Of a DNA stretch of 64,000 nucleotides, positions 35,248 through 45,054 are shown piece by piece. Where the stretch lies: positions 32,505 through 96,504 of the forward strand of contig NZ_SUMF01000012.1 in assembly GCF_005048205.1 (NCBI RefSeq). Direction: 5' to 3'. The stretch is from Chitiniphilus eburneus. Lineage in GTDB: Bacteria > Pseudomonadota > Gammaproteobacteria > Burkholderiales > Chitinibacteraceae. The notes beneath the pieces were generated by a model. It was given only the letters and a program-made list of their open reading frames with translations. It searched no databases and was not told the origin of the DNA. Numbering within the stretch: position 1 is the first letter of the stretch; every line of letters begins with the position of its first letter. The position numbers and the translations under genes are program-made.

Positions 35248-35640
35248 ATGGCTAAAGCAAACACAGTGCGTGTACGGAAGAAAGTCAAAAAGAGCGTGTC
35301 GGAAGGCATCGTGCATGTGCACGCGTCTTTCAATAACACGATCATTACCATCACCGATCGCCAAGGCAATGCACTTTCTTGGGCTACCTCGGGCGGTGCT
35401 GGTTTCAAGGGCTCTCGGAAAAGTACACCCTTCGCAGCCCAGGTGGCCGCGGAGCACGCTGGTAAAGTTGCCCAAGAATATGGTGTGAAGAACCTTGAAG
35501 TTCGTATCAAGGGTCCTGGTCCGGGTCGCGAATCCGCCGTGCGTGCATTGAACGCACTCGGCTTCAAGATCACCAGCATTTCGGATGTGACTCCGGTGCC
35601 GCATAACGGCTGCCGTCCTCCGAAAAAGCGTCGTATCTAA
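35248..35640 (+). CDS. rpsK: 30S ribosomal protein S11
   Basis: S11 (130 aa) lies on the platform at the E site. [20 protein letters not shown] and the end PPKKRRI are conserved. The gaps on both sides are 30 and 14 nt. Confidence 0.99.
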   Translation: MAKANTVRVRKKVKKSVSEGIVHVHASFNNTIITITDRQGNALSWATSGGAGFKGSRKSTPFAAQVAAEHAGKVAQEYGVKNLEVRIKGPGPGRESAVRALNALGFKITSISDVTPVPHNGCRPPKKRRI

Positions 35641-35654
35641 TCCCGGAGTAGAAC

Positions 35655-36275
35655 ATGGCTCGTTATATTGGACCCAAGTGCAAACTCGCACGTCGCGAAG
35701 GCACGGATCTTTTCCTCAAGAGCGCGCGTCGTTCGCTCGACAGCAAGTGCAAGCTGGAACAAGCCCCAGGCCAGCATGGCGCTAAGAACACCCGTCTGTC
35801 CGACTACGGCGTTCACCTGCGCGAAAAGCAAAAGATCCGTCGTATCTACGGCGTGCTGGAACGTCAGTTCCGTCGTTATTTCGAAGAAGCTGCTCGCCGC
35901 AAGGGCTCGACCGGTGAAAACCTGTTGAAGCTGCTCGAGTCGCGCCTGGACAACGTTGTCTACCGCATGGGCTTTGCCTCCACTCGTGCCGAAGCGCGCC
36001 AGCTGGTGTCGCACAAGGCTGTCGTGGTCAATGGCAATGTCGTGAACATTCCTTCCTTCCAGGTGAAGACTGGCGACGCCGTTTCGGTGCGCGAGAAGGC
36101 CAAGAAGCAAGTGCGTATTCAAGAAGCACTGTCGCTGGCCGAAGGCATCGGTTTCCCGAACTGGGTGCAGGTCGACAGCAAGAAAATGGAAGGCGTGTTC
36201 AAGAATGCGCCGGAGCGTTCCGATCTTTCCAGCGATATCAATGAATCGCTGGTCGTGGAATTCTACTCCAAGTAA
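35655..36275 (+). CDS. rpsD: 30S ribosomal protein S4
   Basis: S4 (206 aa) is a 16S assembly nucleator and, in E. coli, the repressor of the alpha operon. [18 protein letters not shown] and the S4 RNA-binding domain ([19 protein letters not shown]) are complete. Confidence 0.99.
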   Translation: MARYIGPKCKLARREGTDLFLKSARRSLDSKCKLEQAPGQHGAKNTRLSDYGVHLREKQKIRRIYGVLERQFRRYFEEAARRKGSTGENLLKLLESRLDNVVYRMGFASTRAEARQLVSHKAVVVNGNVVNIPSFQVKTGDAVSVREKAKKQVRIQEALSLAEGIGFPNWVQVDSKKMEGVFKNAPERSDLSSDINESLVVEFYSK

Positions 36276-36310
36276 TTAGCTGCCCCGGAAAGGCCAAGGG
36301 ATACTGATAC

Positions 36311-37294
36311 ATGCAAAACCTCGCTAATGAGTTGCTCAAGCCGCGCATCATCGACGTGCAGGCTCACTCTTCCGCCCAGGCTCGGGTGGTGATGGAGCCG
36401 TTCGAGCGCGGTTACGGCCATACGCTCGGTAACGCCCTGCGCCGCATCCTGCTGTCTTCGATGCCGGGGTTCGCACCCACCGAGGTGAAGATCGAGGGTG
36501 TCGTCCATGAATACTCCGCGCTGGATGGCGTGCAGGAAGACGTGGTCGACATTCTGCTGAACCTCAAGGGTGTCGTGCTGAAGCTGCACGGCCGTGAAGC
36601 CGTGGCGTTGACACTGACCAAGGATGGCCAGGGTGTTGTGAAGGCTGGCGATATCCAGGTGCCGCATGACGTGGAAGTGGTCAATCCCGATCACGTCATT
36701 GCGCATCTGTCCGCTGGCGGCAAGCTGAACATGGAAATCAAGGTGGAGAAGGGCCGTGGCTATCAGCCTGCGCCTGCCCGTGCCAATCGCGACGAGTCGC
36801 GTAGCATCGGCACCATCCAGCTCGACGCTTCCTTCAGCCCGATCCGCCGCGTCAGCTATGCCGTCGAAAGCGCCCGTGTCGAGCAACGTACCGACCTGGA
36901 TCGCCTGATTCTCGAGATCGAAACCAATGGGGTGTTGACGCCGGAAGATGCAGTGCGCCAAGCCGCCCGCATTCTGGTGGATCAGCTCTCCGTATTTGCC
37001 GATCTCGAAGGCACGCCGATCGAGGAAGAGAAGCCGGCCGCACCGCAGATCGATCCGATCCTGCTCCGCCCGGTGGATGACCTCGAATTGACGGTGCGTT
37101 CGGCCAACTGCTTGAAGGCCGAAAACATCTATTACATCGGCGATCTGATCCAGCGCACCGAGACCGAGCTTCTCAAGGCGCCGAACCTGGGCCGCAAGTC
37201 CTTGAATGAAATCAAGGAAGTGCTCGCCTCGAAGGGCCTCAGCCTGGGCATGCGCCTCGAAAACTGGCCGCCGGCCGGCTTGGACAAGCCGTGA
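36311..37294 (+). CDS. rpoA: RNA polymerase alpha subunit
   Basis: The alpha subunit (327 aa) starts polymerase assembly by dimerising and contacts promoter UP elements and activators. The N-terminal domain has [20 protein letters not shown]. The linker is near residues 235-250. The C-terminal domain has the helix-hairpin-helix region with [18 protein letters not shown]. Full length. Confidence 0.99.
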   Translation: MQNLANELLKPRIIDVQAHSSAQARVVMEPFERGYGHTLGNALRRILLSSMPGFAPTEVKIEGVVHEYSALDGVQEDVVDILLNLKGVVLKLHGREAVALTLTKDGQGVVKAGDIQVPHDVEVVNPDHVIAHLSAGGKLNMEIKVEKGRGYQPAPARANRDESRSIGTIQLDASFSPIRRVSYAVESARVEQRTDLDRLILEIETNGVLTPEDAVRQAARILVDQLSVFADLEGTPIEEEKPAAPQIDPILLRPVDDLELTVRSANCLKAENIYYIGDLIQRTETELLKAPNLGRKSLNEIKEVLASKGLSLGMRLENWPPAGLDKP

Positions 37295-37318
37295 TCGGCA
37301 AGGTAAAGGAACTGACAA

Positions 37319-37711
37319 ATGCGTCACCGTTTAGCCAATCGTAAACTCAATCGTACGTCCAGCCATCGCCAGGCGCTGTTGCGCAACCTGGCGAACGCGC
37401 TGCTGCGTCACGAAGTCATCAAAACCACGCTGCCGAAGGCCAAAGAGCTGCGTCGCGTTGCCGAGCCCCTGATCACCTTGGGCAAGCAGGCATCGCTGGC
37501 AAATCGCCGCCTCGCGTTTGACCGCACCCGCGATCGCGAGATCGTGGTGAAGCTGTTCGACGTACTCGGCCCGCGCTACGCTGCCCGCAATGGCGGCTAT
37601 CTGCGTATCCTCAAGTGCGGGTTCCGCGCTGGCGACAACGCGCCCATGGCGCTGGTCGAGCTGGTGGACCGTCCTGAAGAAGTGGAAGCCGTGGAAGCAG
37701 ACGCTGAGTAA
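37319..37711 (+). CDS. rplQ: 50S ribosomal protein L17
   Basis: L17 (130 aa), last gene of the cluster. [20 protein letters not shown] and [18 protein letters not shown] are diagnostic; an acidic tail ends the protein. It is followed directly by a very strong terminator. Confidence 0.99.
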   Translation: MRHRLANRKLNRTSSHRQALLRNLANALLRHEVIKTTLPKAKELRRVAEPLITLGKQASLANRRLAFDRTRDREIVVKLFDVLGPRYAARNGGYLRILKCGFRAGDNAPMALVELVDRPEEVEAVEADAE

Positions 37712-37725
37712 GCGTTTGCAGCCAG

Positions 37726-37766
37726 CAATGACAAAAGGCCAGCAGATTGCTGGCCTTTTGTCATTG
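37726..37766. terminator. bidirectional terminator after rplQ
   Basis: Perfect 19-bp arms (37726-37744 and 37748-37766) with a 3-nt loop. An A-run on the left and a T-run on the right make it work for rplQ (+) and for the HDOD gene (-). Confidence 0.92.
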
Positions 37767-37787
37767 GAGTCGCCGTGAAAGGGGCAT

Positions 37788-38672
37788 TCAGGGCCGCGGC
37801 CGCAACGCCATGGGGGGTAAGGTCTCATACCAGTGCCAGTCGCGGCCGGCGCGCAGGGTGACATCCCGCACCAGGGCGTATGCGGCATCCGGCTCCAGCC
37901 CGAGCAGTTCCCCGACGTTCTTGTAGTCATCGGGCAATGCCGCGTTATCCCAGCCCCGGTATAGATGCCGGGATAGCGCCGTCGCGACGATCACCGTCCT
38001 GACGCGCGGTTCGGCCAGGTAGCGTTCATCGATCAAGTGGGCAAGCAAGGCGGGCAGATGCCAGCGCTGAACCAGGGCCAGCTGTAGATCGAACAAGGTG
38101 TGGCCGAGCACTTCGCGCTGGGCATCCCGAGTGCGGAGATCGGGCTGGGCCGCCTGCAAGGTCTCGATCTCGGCAGCCAGCCTTGGTGCGATCAACCACA
38201 GGAATATCTCGACGGTATCGTGCAGCAGGCAAGCCGTTGCAACCTCCTCGGGATCGATATCCCGCCGCATTCCCGCCATCGCCTCCGCAATCTGTGCGGC
38301 AAGACTGGCTCTGGCAAGGATGCGACGTACATTGGTCAGCGCCTTGGGATCATTGTGCAACCGTGTTTCGACGGTGACCGCCTGACCGAACTCCCGGATG
38401 AACCCACGCATGCCGATCATCATCAGCACGCGGTCCACGGTATTGACGTCGGTCACCTGGGAAACGTGGCGATGCATTTGCAGGAAGCGAATGACCCGCA
38501 GCGTCATCAAGGCGTCATGGCGGATGGGGCGGGCGATATCGCGGATACTGATTTCATCCACCCGGCTTTGCAGGTCCTGAAGCCGGGCGCACGTATACTG
38601 CAACACCGGCAATTCGCAAGCAGCCAGTTTATCGACCCAGGCATCGTAGGTGGGGAGAGTGCTGTGGAGCAT
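37788..38672 (-). CDS. HDOD domain protein
   Basis: A 294-aa stand-alone HDOD protein. The region IRDIARPIRHDALMTLRVIR through ACLLHDTVEIFLWL resembles the HDOD fold, a non-enzymatic relative of HD phosphohydrolases used in signalling scaffolds. I see no GGDEF, EAL or kinase domain. It is divergent from apaH across 47 nt and converges on the ribosomal terminator. Target and role cannot be told from sequence. Confidence 0.85.
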   Translation of the reverse strand: MLHSTLPTYDAWVDKLAACELPVLQYTCARLQDLQSRVDEISIRDIARPIRHDALMTLRVIRFLQMHRHVSQVTDVNTVDRVLMMIGMRGFIREFGQAVTVETRLHNDPKALTNVRRILARASLAAQIAEAMAGMRRDIDPEEVATACLLHDTVEIFLWLIAPRLAAEIETLQAAQPDLRTRDAQREVLGHTLFDLQLALVQRWHLPALLAHLIDERYLAEPRVRTVIVATALSRHLYRGWDNAALPDDYKNVGELLGLEPDAAYALVRDVTLRAGRDWHWYETLPPMALRPRP

Positions 38673-38719
38673 ATTGCGCTCAGTAAATGTAAGTTAATTC
38701 TTTATAGAGAGTGAATCGT

Positions 38720-39544
38720 ATGGCTCGCTATGCAATCGGTGATATCCAGGGGTGTGCTGACGAGCTGCACGATCTGCTGGCGCTGATCCGGTTTCAACCA
38801 GCTGAAGACAGTTTGTACTTGGTTGGCGACCTCGTGAATAGAGGCCCCGCTTCGCTGGAAGTATTGAGATGGGCTTACCGCAACCAGACCAGCGTCTTCC
38901 CGGTGCTGGGAAATCACGATTTGCATTTGCTTGCGTGCGTTGCCGGATATGCCACACCCAAGAATGGCGACACCATCAGCGAGATACTGAGCGCGGACGA
39001 TTGTTCTCAACTCTGTGATTGGCTCAGGCGCCAGCCGTTATTGCGAAGGCTGGATGATGCCGTCCTGGTGCATGCGGGGATCTGGCCTGGCTGGACACTG
39101 GATCAGCTCGCCGATGCCTGTGGTGAAGTGCAGGCCGCGCTGGCACGGGAGGAATGGCGTGCAGCACTGGCCGACATGTATGGCAACAAACCCGCGCACT
39201 GGGATCAGGCGGCATCGCTGGCCGAACGCTGGCGCTTTACCATCAACGCTTGTACCCGCATGAGATTCGTTGATGAACATGGCGCATTGCAGCTCAAGTT
39301 CAAAGGAGAGCTGGACCAGGCTCCAGCGGGACTGACCCCCTGGTTTGACTCGGGCTTGCGGAAACATACCCAGCGCGTCATCTGCGGACACTGGTCCGCG
39401 CTGGGGTTGTTGATGCGCCCGGATGTCTGGGCGATCGATACTGGTTGTATCTGGGGGGGGCAACTGACAGCGGTCTGTCTGGATAACGGGGAAATCACCC
39501 AGGTGACTGCCCGTCGGCCGTATCAGGACGTTGCGGAGGGGTGA
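38720..39544 (+). CDS. apaH: symmetrical bis(5'-nucleosyl)-tetraphosphatase ApaH
   Basis: ApaH (274 aa) cleaves Ap4A to two ADP and, in E. coli, removes Np4 caps from RNA. Metallophosphatase motifs: GDIQGC at 7-12, VGDLVNRGP, LGNHDLHLL, VHAGIWPGW and CGHWSALG. The ATG at 38720 fits a GAGAG ribosome site and the family N-terminus (MARYAIGD); a GTG at 38711 would add three residues. The 3' end overlaps the end of the opposing acyltransferase gene by 22 nt. Confidence 0.96.
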   Translation: MARYAIGDIQGCADELHDLLALIRFQPAEDSLYLVGDLVNRGPASLEVLRWAYRNQTSVFPVLGNHDLHLLACVAGYATPKNGDTISEILSADDCSQLCDWLRRQPLLRRLDDAVLVHAGIWPGWTLDQLADACGEVQAALAREEWRAALADMYGNKPAHWDQAASLAERWRFTINACTRMRFVDEHGALQLKFKGELDQAPAGLTPWFDSGLRKHTQRVICGHWSALGLLMRPDVWAIDTGCIWGGQLTAVCLDNGEITQVTARRPYQDVAEG

Positions 39545-40296
39545 TGGCTGTTCAGGGCTTCGTGCGCCGCTTTGATGCGTGTCTCGGCGTAGCGAGTCAG
39601 TGTGCGGCGGTCTTCGCCTGCCACCGCGAATGGCGCCAGGAAATTGATCTCCGCCACCAGACCGCGTGCGCCCAGCAATCGCCATAGCGACTCGCTGAGC
39701 GACATCTCGTTGATATAGGCGGGGGCATCGTTCCAGTTGCCCTCGCTGTCGACGTAGCGCAGGTAGATGGGCTGGATCGTCGCCTGCGAGTCGATGGCGG
39801 CCTGGAGTAGCGAAGAGCGGAAGGGAAGGATGCAGCGGCCATCCGAAGTGGTCCCTTCGGGGAACACCGCCACGCAATGCCCATCGCGCAGCGCATCGAT
39901 CATGGCATTGCTGACCCGCGCGGTATCGCGCTTGCGCTCCCGTTCGATAAACAGCGTCCCCGCCGCGTGGCACAGGCTGCCGACCACCGGCCACTGCCGG
40001 ATCTCGGATTTCGCAACGAAGCGCGAGACCGTTTCGGTATTCAGAACGAATATGTCGAGCCAGGAAATATGATTGGCCAACAGCAAGTGGTTGGGCGGAT
40101 ATAGCCCCGGCACCACGCCCTGGACGCGAATCTGAATGCCGAGCTTTTTCGCCAGGGTTCGTGACCACGACTGGATACGACACAGGCGGGCATTTTCATC
40201 CATTCCAGGGAAGCGCCATGTGGCGATGGCAATGCCCATGCCGAGATGGCAGAGCACATTGACGAGGCGTTGGAGGCGAAGCCAGTTTCGATACAT
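39523..40296 (-). CDS. 1-acyl-glycerol-3-phosphate (PlsC/OlsA-type) acyltransferase
   Basis: A PlsC-family membrane acyltransferase (257 aa from this start). Motif I is NHISWLD (HX4D), followed by an FVAKSEIRQWPVVGSL stretch and FPEGTTSDG (motif III). An N-terminal hydrophobic helix is present. An ATG at 40419 in the same frame would add 41 residues and overlap the upstream gene; I prefer 40296 because homologues begin just before the helix. The OlsB-like gene directly upstream suggests an OlsB-OlsA pair for ornithine lipid, but a plain lysophosphatidate acyltransferase is equally possible. Confidence 0.85.
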   Translation of the reverse strand: MYRNWLRLQRLVNVLCHLGMGIAIATWRFPGMDENARLCRIQSWSRTLAKKLGIQIRVQGVVPGLYPPNHLLLANHISWLDIFVLNTETVSRFVAKSEIRQWPVVGSLCHAAGTLFIERERKRDTARVSNAMIDALRDGHCVAVFPEGTTSDGRCILPFRSSLLQAAIDSQATIQPIYLRYVDSEGNWNDAPAYINEMSLSESLWRLLGARGLVAEINFLAPFAVAGEDRRTLTRYAETRIKAAHEALNSHHPSATS

Positions 40297-40396
40297 GGAC
40301 GCGGACCGGCGTAAGCCGGCAGGCTGAGCTTGAATGGATGACTCAGCGAGTTTAGCGGCATCGCCCAGAACGGGCCATGTGCTTATTGCGTCTGCA

Positions 40397-41146
40397 TTAC
40401 CGCAGGAAGTGCTTGGCATATCGATTGTCGATCCGGTGCATGGGAAGCAGGACGAACAGGTCGGCGGTGTTGAAGTCGGGATCCCAGGCCGGCTCGCCGC
40501 AGATCATCGCCCCGGCGCGCAGATAGCCCTTGATCAATGGCGGGACCGTTACCGGCATTTTCTGGTCCAGCGCGGCCAGCGGCAACGGGCAGCGGGGAAA
40601 TACTCGCCATTCGACGGGCGCGGACGCGCTTTCCACCAGCTTCCGATAGAGGCTGGCCGCGTGATGGCCGCCATCCGCGAGCGACATGCTGGCACATCCG
40701 ATCAGGTATTGATAACCATGGCGCTGCATGTAGTCGGCCAATCCGGACCAAAGCAAAGCGATGGTTGCCCCGTTTCGATAGTCGGGGTGGACACAGGAGC
40801 GGCCAACCTCGACAAACTGGCTGCGCAGGTGTTGCAGGCGGGTCAGGTCGAACTCGGTGTCGGCGTAGTAGCTGCCCAGCTTCCTGGCCTGGTGCGGGGG
40901 CAGGATGCGGTAGGTGCCGACCACCTCGCCGGTTTCGTCGTCCTGCACCAGCAGATGCTCGCAATAGGCATCAAAGAGATCCTGGTCCAGGCCAGCCTCG
41001 CGGCCGCTGAGCTTGGCCCCCATCTCCTCGGCGAACACCTTATAGCGCAGTGCCTGTGCGGCACGCAGATGGCTCGCGTTGGAAGCAAAGGCCAACGACA
41101 GTGGACGCCTGCGTTTTGCTGTGTCGATTTGCAGTTGTTGCAGCAT
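40397..41146 (-). CDS. OlsB-like GNAT-fold N-acyltransferase
   Basis: A 249-aa protein of the OlsB/'hemolysin' acetyltransferase-like family. It has ALRYKVFAEEMGAKL, DDETGEVVGTYRIL and EVGRSCVHPDYRNGATIALLW, which correspond to the acyl-ACP N-acyltransferase core. OlsB proteins acylate ornithine with 3-hydroxyacyl-ACP. The ATG at 41146 has a strong AGGAGGAAC site. It precedes a PlsC-type gene in the same direction. Substrate is inferred from family only. Confidence 0.82.
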   Translation of the reverse strand: MLQQLQIDTAKRRRPLSLAFASNASHLRAAQALRYKVFAEEMGAKLSGREAGLDQDLFDAYCEHLLVQDDETGEVVGTYRILPPHQARKLGSYYADTEFDLTRLQHLRSQFVEVGRSCVHPDYRNGATIALLWSGLADYMQRHGYQYLIGCASMSLADGGHHAASLYRKLVESASAPVEWRVFPRCPLPLAALDQKMPVTVPPLIKGYLRAGAMICGEPAWDPDFNTADLFVLLPMHRIDNRYAKHFLR

Positions 41147-41306
41147 TCATGTTCCTCCTGATGGGTGGAACACAAATTAAGGCGTCGAAGTGAAGAAACG
41201 ATGACGTTTGCTTGAAGGACGAATGACAACGCAAACCAGGTCGGGCGGCGGGGCGCGGTGTCATTGGCCGGCGAGGCACCAACTCGGCGCCGCGCCCGCG
41301 CGAGGT

Positions 41307-41489
41307 TTAGTCCAGGGGCGGGGGCTGAATCTCGGGAGGATCGTTGCCCTCGATCCGATAGCGTTCCTCCGCCCACGAGGCGAGGTCATCGGTGCGGCAG
41401 CGTTCGGAGCAGAAAGGGCGGTACGGGTTTTCCGGCGAGAAAGGGGCAAGTGTCCCGCATTTGGGGCAGGGAACCAGGCGGGGCTTCAC
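41307..41489 (-). CDS. yacG: DNA gyrase inhibitor YacG
   Basis: A 60-aa zinc-ribbon protein with CPKCG and [21 protein letters not shown], the four-cysteine motif of YacG, which inhibits gyrase in E. coli. I chose the GTG at 41489, which overlaps the zapD stop (GTGA) and implies coupling; a TTG at 41498 is an alternative. The zapD-yacG order is shared with many proteobacteria. Confidence 0.9.
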   Translation of the reverse strand: MKPRLVPCPKCGTLAPFSPENPYRPFCSERCRTDDLASWAEERYRIEGNDPPEIQPPPLD

Positions 41490-42244
41490 AGATTGCAATA
41501 TCCCAGGCTGAAGTCGATATCGCTTTCGACTACGCGTGGCCGCTCGCCACTGGTGGAAGGATGGACAAAGCGGACATTGATGGCATAACGATTGGCGGAG
41601 AGCTCAGGCACGACCGGAAGATCGCTCGGCAGCGTGACCCGCAGCAACTGGATCGTCTTGCCCCCCGACATCTGCTGGAATGTACCCAGATGGGCCGTGT
41701 AATGACTGACGCGCGCGGAATCCCGTAACAACCGCAGCACGATATCGATCCCCTGTTTGATCGGCGTCAGCGGGCGGAACCAGCGATCGACTTCGGCTTG
41801 CCGGCGCTCAGCCGGTAACTGCTGCCAGTAGTGATAGGACGGCAGATCGAACTCGCAAGCGCCGCCAGGAATGGACAAGCGTTGCTTGATGGTCATCAGC
41901 CACTCGTTTTCCCGCAGGTACTGACCGAACTTGCCGGTCATGTCGAGCATCCGGCCATGGACCGTCTCGATCTCCGCCAGAACGCCTTCCAGCGCAGCTT
42001 CGGAAATATGCGGGTTGTTACGTAATGAGGCGAGGGTTTGCCGTTGGCGTTCCAGTTCCTGGAGCAGATCCGATTTCAGATCGGCCCGGCTGGCCACTTC
42101 CATGATCTCGAAAATGCCGAGCAGCGCAACATGATGGTCCACCGCGTCGGCACGCCCGGCAAACAGTGCCGTGCGGTCGTAAAGGTGCTCCAGCCGCAGT
42201 AAGGTGCGGATGCGCTCATTGATGGGGAACTCGTAGCTGATCAC
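41486..42244 (-). CDS. zapD: cell division protein ZapD
   Basis: ZapD (252 aa) crosslinks FtsZ filaments. [21 protein letters not shown] is the family N-terminus, so I start at the GTG at 42244; the frame is open to a TTG at 42283. [15 protein letters not shown] and the C-terminal [11 protein letters not shown] are diagnostic. It follows coaE and overlaps yacG. Confidence 0.93.
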   Translation of the reverse strand: MISYEFPINERIRTLLRLEHLYDRTALFAGRADAVDHHVALLGIFEIMEVASRADLKSDLLQELERQRQTLASLRNNPHISEAALEGVLAEIETVHGRMLDMTGKFGQYLRENEWLMTIKQRLSIPGGACEFDLPSYHYWQQLPAERRQAEVDRWFRPLTPIKQGIDIVLRLLRDSARVSHYTAHLGTFQQMSGGKTIQLLRVTLPSDLPVVPELSANRYAINVRFVHPSTSGERPRVVESDIDFSLGYCNL

Positions 42245-42320
42245 GGCAGGACGGATACAAAAAGATACCCGATTTTGCAGCAACAGCGCGGGTTTGAAAA
42301 CCCGTTACGTAAGCTTTGTT

Positions 42321-42926
42321 TCAAAGGTCGTTGGCCCATTCCAAGTATTGAGCATGACAAGCCTGGACTTGCCGCTGAAGTTCCGACAACGAACCGCCAT
42401 TGCTGATGACATCATCCGCGAGCGCGATGCGCTCCGAAGGCGCAAGCTGACTGCGCAATATGCCTTCCGCCGTGGCCCGGTCGAGCCCAGGGCGCGCCGC
42501 GAGGCGTTCCAGCTGCTGATCCGGGGGGCTGTCCACCACCAGCGCACGGTCCACCAGACTGCGGAATCCATTCGCTTCGAATAATAGTGGTACAACCAAT
42601 AACGCGTAGGGAAAAGGGGCCAATGCCAGCAAGGCTTGCCGAGCAGCGTTACGAATCCGCGGATGGAAGATCTCGTTCAGCCGGATGCGAGCGTTCTCAT
42701 CCTGAAATACCAGGGCGCGCATCCGGGCGCGGTCCAGCGTGCCGTCCGCTTGCAGGAAAGCGCCGCCAAAGGTCTGGCGAATCTCGTCCAGGGCATCCGA
42801 CGGGGGCAGGGACAACTGGTGGGCGATCTCGTCGGTATCGACGACCGGCACCCCCAATTTCGCAAACATAGCGGCGACCGTGGATTTCCCGCTGCCGATC
42901 CCGCCGGTAAGCCCGATCACTTTCAT
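42321..42926 (-). CDS. coaE: dephospho-CoA kinase
   Basis: CoaE (201 aa) performs the last step of coenzyme A synthesis, phosphorylating the ribose 3'-OH of dephospho-CoA. The P-loop GGIGSGKST is at 8-16, and DTDEIAHQLS, LVVPLLFE and NGGSLSELQRQV follow. It starts 7 nt after the pilD stop, a common gene order. Confidence 0.97.
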   Translation of the reverse strand: MKVIGLTGGIGSGKSTVAAMFAKLGVPVVDTDEIAHQLSLPPSDALDEIRQTFGGAFLQADGTLDRARMRALVFQDENARIRLNEIFHPRIRNAARQALLALAPFPYALLVVPLLFEANGFRSLVDRALVVDSPPDQQLERLAARPGLDRATAEGILRSQLAPSERIALADDVISNGGSLSELQRQVQACHAQYLEWANDL

Positions 42927-42933
42927 CCCGAGG

Positions 42934-43806
42934 TTACCAATGCGGGAAAATTAGCCGCTGCAATTGCGGCCCCCAGATCAAGGTCAACCAGCCGGCCACC
43001 GCCAGATAGGGGCCGAAGGGCATGGGCTTGGAGAAGCCCCTGCGCGCGCTCCAGGCCAGCACAATGCCGATCAGGGCACCGGCAACCGATGACAGCAGGA
43101 TGATCAGGGGTAAAGCCTGCCAGCCAAACCAGGCCCCCAGCGCCGCCAGCAGCTTGAAGTCGCCATAACCCATTCCCTCCTTTCCTGTCGCGAGCTTGAA
43201 GAGCCAATAAATGCTCCAGAGCGACAGATAGCCGAACACGGCACCCAGAACGGCATCCTGCAACGGCACCAGACCACCGGCCAGATTGACCAGCATCCCC
43301 AGCCATAACAAGGGCAAGGTAATCGAATCGGGAAGCAGGTACGTATCGGCGTCAATGAAGAAGAGGGCGATAAGCGCCCAGGTCAACGCGACCGCCCCCA
43401 GGCCGGGCAGGGTAAGGCCGAGATGCCAGCCGACCGCGGCTGTCAGTACGGCGCAGATCAACTCTACCGCGGGATAGCGAATACTGATGCGTGCGCCACA
43501 TCCACGGCAGCGTCCCCGCAGCGCGAGGTAACTGAGTACGGGGATGTTCTCCAGGGCGCTGATCGGCCTGCCGCATTGTGGGCAGGCTGACCGTGGAACC
43601 ATCAGGTTGTAGGCGGGCTTGGCGGGTAGCGGCGCCTCGCTGGGCAAATCCAGCGTGTTGCATTCGTGGCGGAATTCGGCTTCGATCATCTTGGGCAGAC
43701 GATGAATGACCACATTGAGAAAGCTGCCGATGAGCAAGCCCAGTACGAATAAAAACCCGCTGTAGAACAGCGGGTTTTCACCCAGCAATTGCCAGAATGG
43801 CATCAT
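42934..43806 (-). CDS. pilD: type IV prepilin peptidase/N-methyltransferase
   Basis: PilD (290 aa) cuts prepilin leader peptides and methylates the new N-terminus. It has the cytoplasmic four-Cys zinc site (Cys75, 78, 100 and 103), the catalytic Asp motifs FFIDADTYLLPD and GMGYGDFKLLAALG, and several hydrophobic segments. It overlaps pilC by 4 nt. Confidence 0.97.
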   Translation of the reverse strand: MMPFWQLLGENPLFYSGFLFVLGLLIGSFLNVVIHRLPKMIEAEFRHECNTLDLPSEAPLPAKPAYNLMVPRSACPQCGRPISALENIPVLSYLALRGRCRGCGARISIRYPAVELICAVLTAAVGWHLGLTLPGLGAVALTWALIALFFIDADTYLLPDSITLPLLWLGMLVNLAGGLVPLQDAVLGAVFGYLSLWSIYWLFKLATGKEGMGYGDFKLLAALGAWFGWQALPLIILLSSVAGALIGIVLAWSARRGFSKPMPFGPYLAVAGWLTLIWGPQLQRLIFPHW

Positions 43807-45038
43807 CCGCCTACCGCCTCACCCATCTTGAAGATCGGCAGGTACATGGCGATGACCAGACCACCGATCAGCACGCCCAGTACGACCATGATGATGGGCT
43901 CCATCAGGCTGGAGAGCGCCTCGACCGCGTTGTCGACTTCTTCTTCGTAGTAGTCGGCGACCTTGCCCAGCATCGCGTCGAGAGAGCCGGATTCCTCACC
44001 GATCGATGCCATCTGCAACACCATGTTCGGGAACACGTTGGCGTTTTGCATCGCCAGCGTCAGGCTGGTACCGGTGGCGACTTCAGTCTGGATCCGCTTG
44101 CTTGCGGCGCGGTAGATATAGTTGCCGGAGGCCCCACCCACCGATTCGAGAGACTCCACCAGGGGCACCCCCGCCGCGAACATGGTCGAGAGCGTGCGCG
44201 CCCACCGGGCGATGGTCGCGTTTTTGATGATCTCGCCGATGACGGGAATCTTGAGCAGGAAGCGATCCATGGCGATCTGCATCGTTTCCGATTTCTTCCA
44301 GATGCGCATAAACAGCCAGATACCGCCGCCAATACCGCCAAATATCGCCCACCAATAGGTAACGAACAGATCGGACAGCGTGATCACGATCATCGTCGGG
44401 GCGGGCAGATCGGCGCCGAAGTTCGAAAACAGATCCTTGAAGGCCGGGATCACGAAAATCATGATCACCGCCGTGATGACGAAAGCCGCCACGATCACCG
44501 CGGTAGGATAGAACAGCGCGGATTTGATCTTCTTTTTGACCCCCAGGATTTTTTCCTTGTAGGTCGCCAGCCGCGCCAGCAGCGTATCCAGAATACCCGC
44601 CTGTTCCCCCGCCTGGATCAGGTTGCAATACAGCGAATCGAAATGCGCTGGGTGCTTGCGGAAAGCCTGGGTCATCGAGGAGCCGGTTTCGATGTCGGCC
44701 TTGATGTCCATCAGCAGCTTGGTCATCGACGGGTTGCCATGGCCCTTGGCCACGATATCGAAGGCCGTCAGCAGCGGCACGCCCGACTTCAGCATGGTTG
44801 CCAACTGCCGGGTGAACATGGTCACGTCCTGTTCGGTGATTCGGCGTCCGGCACGCAGACGTTGCTTCTTGATCTTGGTGACGTTGATGCCTTGCCGGCG
44901 CAGGTGATTGCGCAGGACCGCTTCACCGCTGGCGCGCATTTCTCCTTTGAGAACCTTGCCCCCGCGATCCTTGCCTTCCCAGACGAAAGTGGATTCCTTT
45001 ACCTTGGTCGCCGCCGCCCGGGCTGCTGCTGTGGCCAT
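43803..45038 (-). CDS. pilC: type IV pilus inner-membrane platform protein PilC
   Basis: PilC (411 aa) links the assembly ATPase to the growing pilus. Two T2SS-F-type repeats are visible, each ending in hydrophobic segments; AGEQAGILDTLLARLATYKE and GEESGSLDAMLGKVADYYEE mark the repeats. The ATG at 45038 lies 16 nt after pilB. Confidence 0.97.
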   Translation of the reverse strand: MATAAARAAATKVKESTFVWEGKDRGGKVLKGEMRASGEAVLRNHLRRQGINVTKIKKQRLRAGRRITEQDVTMFTRQLATMLKSGVPLLTAFDIVAKGHGNPSMTKLLMDIKADIETGSSMTQAFRKHPAHFDSLYCNLIQAGEQAGILDTLLARLATYKEKILGVKKKIKSALFYPTAVIVAAFVITAVIMIFVIPAFKDLFSNFGADLPAPTMIVITLSDLFVTYWWAIFGGIGGGIWLFMRIWKKSETMQIAMDRFLLKIPVIGEIIKNATIARWARTLSTMFAAGVPLVESLESVGGASGNYIYRAASKRIQTEVATGTSLTLAMQNANVFPNMVLQMASIGEESGSLDAMLGKVADYYEEEVDNAVEALSSLMEPIIMVVLGVLIGGLVIAMYLPIFKMGEAVGG

Positions 45039-45054
45039 GCTCTTCTCCCTGATC

